The notes under the pieces were generated by a model that saw only the letters and a program-made list of their open reading frames with translations, ran no database searches and was not told the origin of the DNA. The position numbers were made by a program, and so were the translations under genes. A stretch of 64,000 nt of DNA from the NCBI RefSeq assembly GCF_014297465.1, contig NZ_JACORT010000008.1, positions 62,001 through 126,000 on the forward strand. Reading direction: 5' to 3'. Shown one piece after another: positions 38,887 through 47,058 of the stretch (position 1 is the first letter of the stretch; each line of letters begins with the position of its first letter). Source of the stretch: Ramlibacter cellulosilyticus (GTDB lineage: Bacteria; Pseudomonadota; Gammaproteobacteria; Burkholderiales; Burkholderiaceae_C).

Positions 38887-40416
38887 TTAGCAGCCGGGCT
38901 GAGGAGTCCAGCGATGCGGCAACAACTCGCCGATGCGGCTGGCCGGCTGCGTCGGCAGGCGCTGCATGACGTCTTTCAGATAGGCATGCGGTTCATGCGC
39001 ATTGAGCTTGGCCGAGTGCACGAGACTCATGATCGCGGCGGCCCGCTTGCCCGCGCGCAGCGAGCCGGCAAACAGCCAGTTGTTGCGCCCTATGGCGATC
39101 GGTCGGATTTGGTTCTCCACCCAGTTGTTGTCCGCCGGCAGATCACCGTCGTCGATATAGCGCACCAACGCTGACCAGCGTGCGATGCTGTAATCCATCG
39201 CCTTGGCGGTGGCCGACCCCGGCGGCACCTTCTGCCGCTGCGCGAGCAGCCAGGCATGTAGCGCATCGGCCGCAGGCCTGGCCTTGAGCTGCCGTAACCG
39301 CAGGCGCTCGTCCGCCGGCAAGTCGGCGATCTCCCGTTCGACCTCATATAGCCTGGCAAACAGCGCCAGCGCCTGCTCTGCCAGCGTGCTCTTGTGGTTG
39401 GCCCACAGCTCGTGGAACTTGCGCCGCGCGTGCGCCAGGCAGCCGGCCTCGGTAATGCCCTGGGCAAACAGCGCCTTGTATCCGGCGTAGTCGTCGCACA
39501 CCAGCGCACCGCGCCAGGCCTGCTCGCCAGGGTGGCCCAGGAACTCCATCGCATGCCGTCCCGCCCGGCCCTCGGCGAAGTCGAACACGACCAACCTATC
39601 CCGATCGAAGCTGGTGCTGCAGTAGCTCCAAAGGTAGGCACGCTTGGTCTTGCCTGCGCCGGGATCGAGCATTGCCACCGGCGTCTCGTCGGCGTGCAGC
39701 ACTCGCCGCCTGAGGAGGTCGTCCCGCATGGCATCCACCAGCGGCTGCAATTGCACGCCTGCGGAGCCAACCCACTGTGCCAGCGTGGAGCGGGGAATCG
39801 CGAAGCCGGCGCGGCCAAAGATCGTTTCCTGGCGGTACAGCGGCAGGTGGTCGGCATACTTGGCCACCAGCACCTGGGCGAGCAATCCCGCGGTGGGGAT
39901 GCCCTTGTCGATGATGTGCGCGGCCACCGGCGCCTGCACCAGGCGCTCGCATTCGGCGCAGGCCCATTTGCCGCGCACGTGGCGCTCCACCGTAAAGACG
40001 CCGGGCTGGTAATCGAGCTTCTCGGCGACGTCCTCGCCGATGCGCTTCATCTGGCAGCCGCACGCACAGGTGGTGCTCGCAGGTTCGTGGCGCACTTCGC
40101 GGCGTGGCAAGCTCACCGGCAGCGGCTGGCGCTTGGCTTGCTGTCGCTCGCGCGGCGCGGCCGCCCGCGGCGCGAGATGTTCAGTCTCCTCAGCGACCGC
40201 CTGCAGGTCGGCATCCAGGGTTTCGTCCAGCAGGCTTTTCTGTTCGGCGTTGAAGCGCTCCGACTGCGCAGCGAACTTCAGCCGCTTCAGGACCGCGTTC
40301 TCGTGGGTGAGCTTCTCGATCACCGCGTCCTTGTGCTTCGCTTCAGTCAGCAGGCGCGCAGTGAGCTCGCGCAGCTGCGCGGCATCCATGGCGTCGATGT
40401 GCTGTTCGGCGATCAC
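38887..40416 (-). CDS. tnpC: IS66 family transposase TnpC
   Basis: The 509-residue DDE transposase of the element. The N-terminal coiled-coil (residues about 12-60, RELTARLLTEAKHKDAVIEK) is followed by a zinc-finger region (TTCACGCQMKRIGEDVAEKL and CAECERLVQ). The catalytic core has DETPVAMLDPGAGKTKRAYL, and a late acidic residue precedes the conserved WVENQIRPIAIGRNNWLFAG. The start is a GTG at 40416. It appears full length and undamaged. Confidence 0.95.
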   Translation of the reverse strand: MIAEQHIDAMDAAQLRELTARLLTEAKHKDAVIEKLTHENAVLKRLKFAAQSERFNAEQKSLLDETLDADLQAVAEETEHLAPRAAAPRERQQAKRQPLPVSLPRREVRHEPASTTCACGCQMKRIGEDVAEKLDYQPGVFTVERHVRGKWACAECERLVQAPVAAHIIDKGIPTAGLLAQVLVAKYADHLPLYRQETIFGRAGFAIPRSTLAQWVGSAGVQLQPLVDAMRDDLLRRRVLHADETPVAMLDPGAGKTKRAYLWSYCSTSFDRDRLVVFDFAEGRAGRHAMEFLGHPGEQAWRGALVCDDYAGYKALFAQGITEAGCLAHARRKFHELWANHKSTLAEQALALFARLYEVEREIADLPADERLRLRQLKARPAADALHAWLLAQRQKVPPGSATAKAMDYSIARWSALVRYIDDGDLPADNNWVENQIRPIAIGRNNWLFAGSLRAGKRAAAIMSLVHSAKLNAHEPHAYLKDVMQRLPTQPASRIGELLPHRWTPQPGC

Positions 40417-40478
40417 GGGGCGTGATCTTGCCGCACGCGGCCGCTGTGCGCATCGGCGTTATCGGCAATTGCCTGCGA

Positions 40479-40811
40479 CTACAGCACGGTGATGATTCCG
40501 CCATCGCCCAGCCGCTGCCACGGCAGGCCCAGCACCAGCGCTTCGAGCTGGGCTGTCGTGAGCGATGCCGTGCCGCCGATGTCTGCAGGCCAGACGAACC
40601 TGCCTTGGTTGAGACGCCGAGCCGCAAGCCACACGCCGATGCCATCGTGCACCAGCACCTTCATGCGGCTGGCCCGCCGGTTGGCAAACAGGTAGGCATG
40701 GTGCGGCCGGGCGGCGCCAAAGACATCGACCACCCGTGCGAGGGCAGTCTCCGTGCCGGCGCGCATGTCCAGCGGTTGCACGGCCAGCCAGACCGCGTCC
40801 ACCCGAATCAC
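40479..40811 (-). CDS. tnpB: IS66 family accessory protein TnpB
   Basis: The 110-residue IS66 Orf2 protein. The start is the GTG at 40811, giving (V)IRVDAVWLAVQPLDMRAGT, which is the standard N-terminus (compare MRVWLAVGPTDMRKG in relatives). It carries HHAYLFANRRASRMKVLVHD, typical of the family, and ends in a QLEALVLGLPWQRLG helix. It is required with TnpA for transposition in the family. The start overlaps the tnpA stop by 4 nt. Confidence 0.93.
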   Translation of the reverse strand: MIRVDAVWLAVQPLDMRAGTETALARVVDVFGAARPHHAYLFANRRASRMKVLVHDGIGVWLAARRLNQGRFVWPADIGGTASLTTAQLEALVLGLPWQRLGDGGIITVL

Positions 40812-41155
40812 TTGAGCAGCTCGCGCATCCACGCCGCGCACTCGACCGCGGCAGCCACCGGCCAGGTCACGGCCACGCTCGCTGCACCGCGGCGCAACTC
40901 GATGTGGATGTCTGGCACCGCGCTCGCGGCGGGGGCCGGCAACGACAGCGGGACAAAGGCAGCCGGCGTAGCGACAGTCTCCTCACCGCCGGCCAGGCGC
41001 CGCCACTTGTGGACCACATTGGCGTTGATCCCGTGCGACAGCGCCACGCTCGCCACCGAGGCGCCAGGCTGAGCGCACTCGGCCAGTACCTGCTGTTTGA
41101 GTTCGGCGCTGTGGCGCCGCCGAGAGATCTTCTTGGAGTCGTTCATGGTGTCCAC
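40808..41155 (-). CDS. tnpA: IS66 family protein TnpA (helix-turn-helix)
   Basis: The 115-residue IS66 Orf1 protein. A helix-turn-helix covers about residues 12-55: RRRHSAELKQQVLAECAQPG, then VASVALSHGINANVVHKWRR. This resembles the IS3/IS66 OrfA DNA-binding module. The frame opens with a GTG at 41155; an ATG three codons on (41146) is an equally good start. A short palindrome, GGTGTCCACC...GGTGGACACC, at 41148-41174 overlaps the start and could be an operator. Confidence 0.9.
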   Translation of the reverse strand: MDTMNDSKKISRRRHSAELKQQVLAECAQPGASVASVALSHGINANVVHKWRRLAGGEETVATPAAFVPLSLPAPAASAVPDIHIELRRGAASVAVTWPVAAAVECAAWMRELLK

Positions 41156-41227
41156 CTAAATTCTTGGTGGACACCATCCTTGCCGCTTAACCAGCTGCGC
41201 TCAAGGGTGGGTTCGCCGGACGCTTAC

Positions 41228-41235
41228 CTTGGGCC
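41228..41235. repeat. Target-site duplication of IS66 element (right)
   Basis: CTTGGGCC directly follows the right terminal repeat and matches 38237-38244 exactly. Confidence 0.9.
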
Positions 41236-41449
41236 GAAGCTATTGTTGGCGGAGGAGATCGGCTACTTGCAGATCGGACGCGACGAGGTCACGCTATTCT
41301 TCAACTTGGCCAAACGGTATGAGCGCGGATCCATGGTGCATACCAGCCATCTGCCATTCACGCAATATGCCAACGACCAGACGCTCACGGGAGCCATGCT
41401 TGATCGTCGGCTGCTCCACGCGCACATCGTGCAGGTCAACGGCGAGCTT
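41231..41449 (+). pseudogene. istB fragment (IS21-family helper ATPase)
   Basis: The plus strand encodes a C-terminal piece of IstB: GPKLLLAEEIGYLQIGRDEV, LAKRYERGSMVHTSHLPFTQ and NDQTLTGAMLDRRLLHAHIV. The Walker A half is missing, the Walker B aspartate is replaced (AEE instead of the usual DE), and the end is lost. No istA is nearby. It is the right-hand neighbour of the IS66 insertion. Confidence 0.85.
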
Positions 41450-41477
41450 TCAAACTGCCCGCCCACCGCTGCGCGAC

Positions 41478-42200
41478 CTAGTTCCGCGCGATCAGAAGGT
41501 AGCTGTCGCGACTCTTGCGCCGAATGAGAAGCGCACGCCGAGGCAGTGGTAGCGGCTCAACGTCACCACGCGTCGATTTCGCGACTTCAAACCCCGCACT
41601 TCTGAAGAGGTCGATCCAACTCGCCTCGCTCCGGAAGCGCACTCCTACGCCGAAAGTGTTTGCCCGCAAGGAGGGAACGATCTTTCCGATCTGGCGGGCA
41701 ACGGCGGAGAGTGCCTTGCTGCTGGTGATCGCATAAATGATCTTGCCGCTCAGATCTCCGAGAAATGAGTCGTAGACGTACTCGTGCACGAAGAGGTACT
41801 TCACTCGGCCTCGCCAGGCGGTAAGGGCCTGCATCTGCATGCGTGTGGTCAGATTCCCGTTGTCCGCCACCAAGTGGTGCAGCATGAGGTTGAAACACGC
41901 CACGGCCTCATCCCCGGCAGACAAAGGTGCAAGCGCGTCACCCACAACCGCTTCGATTCCAACCGCGCGACATGCTTCAACGGACTTGGGGTCCGTGTCG
42001 ATCACGCGGACAGGCTTGCCCGTTTTCCGTTGAGCCAGTCGAGCGAAATGTCCGCACCCCCCTCCGACGTCAACTACATGTCCGTCGATGTCGAGACCGC
42101 TGGTGAGATCCACGAAGTGCTGCACCTGATCGGCCGTCAACCGGTCGGAATAGAAAGCCTCGAGTTGCTCGGCGGCAAGTTGTCTCTGGCGTGCGGTCAT
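41478..42200 (-). CDS. Class I SAM-dependent methyltransferase
   Basis: A 240-residue methyltransferase. The start is the ATG at 42200, where TARQRQLAAEQLEAFYSDRL begins. The SAM motif I is GHVVDVGGGCGHFARLA, followed by VRVIDTDPKSVEACR and the motif IV region DEAVACFNLMLHHLV. The C-terminal region includes GVGVRFRSEASWIDLFRSAGF. It resembles small-molecule or sugar methyltransferases of polysaccharide loci; the substrate is unknown. It is the last gene of the leftward cluster before the mobile-element patch. Confidence 0.8.
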   Translation of the reverse strand: MTARQRQLAAEQLEAFYSDRLTADQVQHFVDLTSGLDIDGHVVDVGGGCGHFARLAQRKTGKPVRVIDTDPKSVEACRAVGIEAVVGDALAPLSAGDEAVACFNLMLHHLVADNGNLTTRMQMQALTAWRGRVKYLFVHEYVYDSFLGDLSGKIIYAITSSKALSAVARQIGKIVPSLRANTFGVGVRFRSEASWIDLFRSAGFEVAKSTRGDVEPLPLPRRALLIRRKSRDSYLLIARN

Positions 42201-42517
42201 AGGGGGCTCAGTGGAGCGGACAGAGACTGGATTATTGCAGCCGAATGCCGCAACGCGGCTGTCCAGCGTTACGCGCGCTCGTCTAGCGTCGCGCTGGCCG
42301 CCACAGAAGAAGGTGCTTGTTCCCGGACGCGACGCGCTGGCGGACAAGCGACAGCATGAGACCTATCGGGATAACCAGGGTCAGAAGCCACGGCGCTCTT
42401 GGTCCGAGATGCTCAGGAAGCCTTGCTCCATGCGCTTCCGTAACCCACAAGAGTCACCGCGCCCGCCTCCCCGTAGGCGGGCGAGCGAGGGCGCCCCAAT
42501 GGAACTGTGCCACCGCT
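42201..42517. other. 317-bp gap without a recognisable gene
   Basis: This lies between the methyltransferase start and the beta-helix gene end. It has only short open frames on both strands and no clear hairpin with a T run or promoter. Confidence 0.5.
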
Positions 42518-44302
42518 CTAGCGCGCCGGAGACCGCGGTGCACTCGACGCAGCGGCTGGCTTAACAACGTTCCGTTCCACACGGAAAGGGTTCGCAACCA
42601 CCCCTGAACCGCGCAGGAGGATGTCTTGGAAGATCGAGTCCGTGACTTCTGTCGTCACGACTGCAAGTCCGGCGGGAGGCGGCGCAATCTGCGCACCGAT
42701 GATGTTAACGGCACGCGAGAAGTGCAGGTGCATGGCTGTGTTGGCGGCAATGCCGCAGTCAGCGACATCGTCCTGCTCCATGACAGCGCCTGAGATCCCT
42801 ACGGCGACAATGCCCCCTCCGGGAAAGCCCCGAATGACGTTGCGCATCGTTCGCAACTGGATTGCGGACAATGCAAGCAGCCCTGCGTTCTTGCCAGTCG
42901 AACCGCGCGACTCGATTGTGTTGGCCTCTACCAGCACATTCCTCGAAAAGCTTATGTGCACTGCCTGCTGGCTGCCGCCGTGCATGACATAGTTGCTTCG
43001 GACCACAGCGTTGACGGCCGCGCCGATCGTGATCCCGCGCCGAGCGTTGTCCATTACAAGATTCGAGGAGACATCAAGGTTGGAGCTCTGCCCTTCAACA
43101 TAACAGACGAGACGGACGTCGGATCTGCCAGGGTCTTCGTCAAGGCGACCCGCGCCCGCGTCCGAGAGGTTCGTCTTGATTTCGTGTTGCCAGTACTGTC
43201 CGAGCCGGATCCTCAGCACACTGCCGGGCTGCTTCTCGCAGACCACCCATCGGACCTGGCTGCTGAACGTAGTCGGCACCCGTCCGTTCCCGCTCGTGTG
43301 AAACAGGACCACCGTCCCTAAGGGCAGGGAAGCGGCGTCCCCTCCCAACGTTAGCCAGCCGGACGCCGGATCGAAGGCAGAGATCCCGCGGATGTCCACA
43401 TTGGGCCGATAGACCCCCTTCTCGAACACGGCCCCTCCGACCGCCGTGGCGATCCCGTCGATCCCGTTGCGATGGACGGTGTTGTGATGGATGCTCACGC
43501 CGTCGGCAAACACAACGACAATGCCGTACTTTTCGTTATCGTGAATATTGCAGTGGCGGATCTCCGTGCTCGTCGCGCGATCGAACTGATTCGATTCAAC
43601 GTCGATGCCGGCTCCAGGCGCACCGGCCGCCCCGAAGATCTCTACGTTGTGGATGAGAGTGCGGCGACCCGAGACGACTGAGATTCCATTCCTGCGCGCG
43701 TTGGCGCAAGAACCGCCCACGATCACGACGTCTTCTGAGGGACCTTGGCTTCCCTCTCCCACATAGATGCAGTCCCCCTTGGGGCCCGATCCCAGGACTT
43801 GAGCGTCGCGGATACTGCACCTTCGCGCCGATTCGAAGTAAACAGTGTGGGAGGGGCGGGACTCCGCGGCGCTCCCATCCAGTGTGGCACCACCACAAAG
43901 GATGTGGGTATTCTCTACATGGGTGAGCCGCAGCAAACCCTGGCCGTTCGGCCTCTTCCGGAGTGTCACTCCTTTGTCCATCAGCAGAACGGTCTGTGAC
44001 CTGACAAATACCCGACCCATCAGGTAAGTCCCCGCCGGGAATCGTACCGTGCGCCCCCTGATCGCAGAAGAATCGAGGCAAGCTTGGATGGCGTCCGTGA
44101 CATCGATGAGGTCCCGCCCGGAGCGTACAGCCGTCGACTGAGCCACCGTCAGGAAGTCAAACACGCTGACTTGGTTCGCCATCTGCAATAGTACTTCGCG
44201 CGGGAGCGGCGGTGCTTCGGGGCTCGCGGCAGACGATATCGAAGCTACGTTCGGCAGACCGGCCGCTGCAAGTGCGAGGGTTTGCCGGCGAGTGATGATC
44301 AT
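42518..44302 (-). CDS. Exported right-handed beta-helix (pectate-lyase-like) protein
   Basis: A 594-residue protein with a twin-arginine-type signal (MIITRRQTLALAAAG, then cleavage near SISSAAS). The first domain, at about residues 40-110 (VFDFLTVAQSTAVRSGRDLI, then TVRFPAGTYLMGRVFVRSQT), resembles the pectate-lyase superfamily entry strand. From about residue 120 a repetitive beta-helix pattern follows (HCNIHDNEKYGIVVVFADGV, VVRSNYVMHGG, GNTI/VEANTIESRG-like rungs). Such proteins in exopolysaccharide clusters act as lyases, epimerases or tailspike-like depolymerases. No catalytic residues can be assigned with confidence. Its place between the methyltransferase and fnlA suggests that it trims or modifies the polymer. 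Confidence 0.8.
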   Translation of the reverse strand: MIITRRQTLALAAAGLPNVASISSAASPEAPPLPREVLLQMANQVSVFDFLTVAQSTAVRSGRDLIDVTDAIQACLDSSAIRGRTVRFPAGTYLMGRVFVRSQTVLLMDKGVTLRKRPNGQGLLRLTHVENTHILCGGATLDGSAAESRPSHTVYFESARRCSIRDAQVLGSGPKGDCIYVGEGSQGPSEDVVIVGGSCANARRNGISVVSGRRTLIHNVEIFGAAGAPGAGIDVESNQFDRATSTEIRHCNIHDNEKYGIVVVFADGVSIHHNTVHRNGIDGIATAVGGAVFEKGVYRPNVDIRGISAFDPASGWLTLGGDAASLPLGTVVLFHTSGNGRVPTTFSSQVRWVVCEKQPGSVLRIRLGQYWQHEIKTNLSDAGAGRLDEDPGRSDVRLVCYVEGQSSNLDVSSNLVMDNARRGITIGAAVNAVVRSNYVMHGGSQQAVHISFSRNVLVEANTIESRGSTGKNAGLLALSAIQLRTMRNVIRGFPGGGIVAVGISGAVMEQDDVADCGIAANTAMHLHFSRAVNIIGAQIAPPPAGLAVVTTEVTDSIFQDILLRGSGVVANPFRVERNVVKPAAASSAPRSPAR

Positions 44303-44639
44303 GGGGTTTCTGACTGCAATCGGAATTCCGCGGCGGCGCTGCGCGCGGGGACTGGCGCAGTTCGTCCCCGAAGTATGCGGCAGACGGCGCCAGGATGTGA
44401 ACATCGCCGGGCAACGACGTTAGCATTTCTGTCGCCGGCCGCGCTACGGACGGCAAGAGCGTGTATTGTGACAACGGGCTCCGGATCCCGTATGAATCCA
44501 CGCTCTTCCTGCGTGCCATCGAATTCCGCGAAGCCGCGGATGCCGCCGCGCAGCCGTCACTATGGCGCCGCGCCACGAACTCTGACGCCAAGTGGCAGTT
44601 CGTCCCCGGACAAAGGGCGTGAGCGCGCTAGTTTAAGAG
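44303..44639. other. 337-bp gap between fnlA and the beta-helix gene
   Basis: No gene is supported. CAGTTCGTCCCCG occurs twice (near 44359 and 44596), about 240 bp apart, which may be chance or a decayed duplication. A promoter for the beta-helix gene may lie here but no clear boxes were found. Confidence 0.4.
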
Positions 44640-45674
44640 CTAGCCTTCGGGCAACGCGGGTTCGCCGCGTGTAATGCGCTGCATGAAGTCAAGCTTCAAG
44701 AGAAGCCTTTTCATTCCCTGGACGTCGAGCCGCTCGGTGTTGTGGGACGTGTACTCCTGTGCTTCGCTGATGCGAGGTTCGCCCCGCTCGACGAACTTTT
44801 CGTAGTTCAGGTCCCGCCCGTCTGCCGGTACCCGGAAGTAGCCTGGCAGATCCTGGGCCGAAGCCCGTTCTTCCCGGCTGAGCAGCGCCTCGTAAAGCTT
44901 CTCGCCGTGCCTCGTTCCAATTACCCGGACCTCGTGGTTCGGCCGGTCCATTAGCTGGAGAATAGCGGCGGCGAGGGTTTCCACCGTCGCGGCCGGCGCT
45001 TTCTGGACGAAGATGTCTCCATTGGTCCCGTTCTCGAACGCGTAGAGCACCAGATCCACGGCGTCGTCCAACGTCATCATGAACCGGGTCATGGCGGGAT
45101 CAGTGATGGTAATGGGCTTGCCGCCAAGCACCTGCTCCACGAAGAGCGGAATCACGGAGCCGCGAGAGGCCATCACGTTGCCGTAGCGGGTGCCGCAGAT
45201 TGTCGTGCGCGTGCCCTCCAGGTTCCGACTGGCCGCGACCATGACCTTCTCCATCATCGCCTTGGAGATCCCCATTGCGTTGATGGGATAGACCGCCTTG
45301 TCGGTACTAAGGCAGACCACCCGCGCGACCTCAGAGGCAATAGCCGCATTGAGAACGTTCTCGGTGCCGAGGACATTAGTGCGAACTGCCTCCATGGGGT
45401 GGAACTCGCAAGAAGGGACCTGTTTCAGCGCAGCGGCGTGAAACACATAGTCAACGCCACGCATGGCTGCGTCGACACTGGGGCGGCTTCGGACATCCCC
45501 GATATAGAACTTCAGCTTTGGGTTCTGGTAGCCCTTCCGCATATCGTCTTGCTTTTTCTCGTCGCGACTGAAGATGCGGATCTCCGCGATGTCGGTGTGC
45601 AGGAAGCGCTTCAGGACAGCGTTCCCGAAGGATCCAGTTCCACCGGTGATGAGAAGACTCTTGTTCTTGAACAA
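44640..45674 (-). CDS. fnlA: UDP-GlcNAc 4,6-dehydratase/5-epimerase FnlA (CapE/WbjB type)
   Basis: This is the first enzyme of UDP-N-acetyl-L-fucosamine synthesis: it dehydrates and epimerises UDP-GlcNAc. It has the NAD loop LLITGGTGSFGNAVLKRFL, then RIFSRDEKKQDDMRKGYQNP and AALKQVPSCEFHPMEAVRTN. The active-site region is STDKAVYPINAMGISKAMME, where a methionine replaces the usual Tyr of the YxxxK motif as in this subfamily. The TTG at 45674 is chosen as start: it is preceded by AAAGG at 7 nt and gives 344 residues, the length of E. coli FnlA. The frame extends upstream to 45791 but that part is not conserved. Its partners fnlB and fnlC are 12 kb away on the other strand. Confidence 0.93.
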   Translation of the reverse strand: MFKNKSLLITGGTGSFGNAVLKRFLHTDIAEIRIFSRDEKKQDDMRKGYQNPKLKFYIGDVRSRPSVDAAMRGVDYVFHAAALKQVPSCEFHPMEAVRTNVLGTENVLNAAIASEVARVVCLSTDKAVYPINAMGISKAMMEKVMVAASRNLEGTRTTICGTRYGNVMASRGSVIPLFVEQVLGGKPITITDPAMTRFMMTLDDAVDLVLYAFENGTNGDIFVQKAPAATVETLAAAILQLMDRPNHEVRVIGTRHGEKLYEALLSREERASAQDLPGYFRVPADGRDLNYEKFVERGEPRISEAQEYTSHNTERLDVQGMKRLLLKLDFMQRITRGEPALPEG

Positions 45675-45717
45675 AGGCGTACCTTTCGAATGGGTTGTCG
45701 ATCTCGGAACCGCAGCC

Positions 45718-47058
45718 TCAGCGCACAAAAGGTTCAATTCCAGCTTGTCGAGTCGCGGTAAGACTGTAGGGTTTGCGCGCGGCAGGGGCACCGCTCCGCT
45801 GCAGTACGGCGGTACAAGCTACGGGGAACATGATGTAGAGAGCGACGCCAAAGCTGAGAAACACGTTGTTTAGGGCCGGAAAGACCAAGACGACTGCGAA
45901 CACGGCGAAAGCCATCCCGAAACCGGTCCGCATCTGCTTCATGAGCCGGACCGGCAGGTAGAGCATCAGATACACGAACATGCCGCCAACCAAGAAGCCG
46001 TAGCGCGCGAAGCGGTCAAGGTAGGCGGAGTGCTTGCCGACGTCTCTGAACTCCAAAACGCCGAGGAAAGGATTCTCTGCAAAAAGACTGAGGCTTCTCA
46101 GATAGCGCTCCGTCCGGTCGCTCAATGTGCCAACCGCTTCGTCCGCGCGGAGGCTGTCGAGGATATCCTGGAACTTCTTCGCGAGATTGCTGCCGCTGGT
46201 GAGAGAGGCCAGCCAGTCCAGCAGGCTGAAGAGAATGTTCTGTTCGATCAACAGCATGAGACCGACAAGCAGCATGGCCACCAGCAGGAGGGCGCGCTTC
46301 CTAGAAGCCATGAGAGCCAAGGTCGAGAGGGCTGCCAAGTAGACGGCGATGCTGTACTGTGCCCGCAAGATGAAGATGACGCCTAGGAGAGCGGTGAGCG
46401 CCGTCAAGATTGGAACGCGCCTCTCCAGGAAGCCAAAGATCTTCGGGGTTCCGGGAATCATTCGACCGGAGCGGGTTGCGGCCAGGTACACCATGACAGG
46501 TAACAAGGTCACCATGAGATAGACCAAGCCGTAGCCGCCGATGCCTTGTTCCGCAAGCTCCATGGCCTCCTCTGACGACCGGACCAAGATGCGCGCGGCG
46601 TTATCGTATTCACTTAGGCCCATCAGACTTAATGCAAGCCAGAGGGGAAGGGAAGCGAGGGTCACCCAGAACACGGGTGCCAGCGTTTCGATCTGGCGCC
46701 TCCTGCTTTCATGAACGATCAGGAAGAACAGCAGGATTGTCGGCTGAATATGCCAATCGAACTCCGCTTCCGGGCCCAGTATCACCTCTATGCTCAAGGT
46801 GTAGATCACGTACGCCCCGGCAACCAGTACCGGCGTGGTGGGACGCGCGAAGATGTTTCCCCGTCGCGCGATCTCCAGAACGAACCAGACGAGCACGGCT
46901 GCCAAGGCGGCCACGCGGTACTCCGTGCGGTAGCCCAACGGAGGTGAAACCGCCCAGAGGCATACGTAGGCGATGGCGATGTTCTGAACCTTGAGATTCG
47001 TTCCTATGCCTCTACGATCGCGAAGCGGACGCCCGGTGGAGAGTTCATTTGGATTCAT
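45718..47058 (-). CDS. O-antigen/exopolysaccharide polymerase (Wzy-like)
   Basis: A 446-residue multi-spanning membrane protein with about 11-12 hydrophobic helices and one long periplasmic loop. That loop includes LASLTSGSNLAKKFQDILDS and FAENPFLGVLEFRDVGKHSA, which fits the O-antigen ligase/polymerase pattern (ENPFLG followed by a histidine). Wzy joins repeat units on the periplasmic side. The start is the ATG at 47058, with GGAG seven bases before it; it overlaps the upstream glycosyltransferase by 14 nt. Sequence divergence of this class makes function dependent on context, but there is no other polymerase candidate here. Confidence 0.8.
   Translation of the reverse strand: MNPNELSTGRPLRDRRGIGTNLKVQNIAIAYVCLWAVSPPLGYRTEYRVAALAAVLVWFVLEIARRGNIFARPTTPVLVAGAYVIYTLSIEVILGPEAEFDWHIQPTILLFFLIVHESRRRQIETLAPVFWVTLASLPLWLALSLMGLSEYDNAARILVRSSEEAMELAEQGIGGYGLVYLMVTLLPVMVYLAATRSGRMIPGTPKIFGFLERRVPILTALTALLGVIFILRAQYSIAVYLAALSTLALMASRKRALLLVAMLLVGLMLLIEQNILFSLLDWLASLTSGSNLAKKFQDILDSLRADEAVGTLSDRTERYLRSLSLFAENPFLGVLEFRDVGKHSAYLDRFARYGFLVGGMFVYLMLYLPVRLMKQMRTGFGMAFAVFAVVLVFPALNNVFLSFGVALYIMFPVACTAVLQRSGAPAARKPYSLTATRQAGIEPFVR

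Larger units (their letters stand above)
38245..41227 (-). mobile_element. Complete IS66-family insertion sequence with passenger gene
   Basis: The 2983-bp element is bounded by inverted ends that begin GTAAGCGTCCGGCGA (15 identical bases) and flanked by the perfect 8-bp duplication CTTGGGCC. It carries tnpA, tnpB and tnpC in the standard order on the minus strand, plus an extra gene after tnpC inside the left end. All frames look intact, so it is probably a recent insertion. Confidence 0.95.

Noticed and set aside
45731-45741. GGTTCAATTCC as a possible second copy of the tmRNA 3' end (attachment site)
   Set aside because: Only 11 bases match and the match stops before the acceptor stem; it is inside the wzy gene, so chance is likely.
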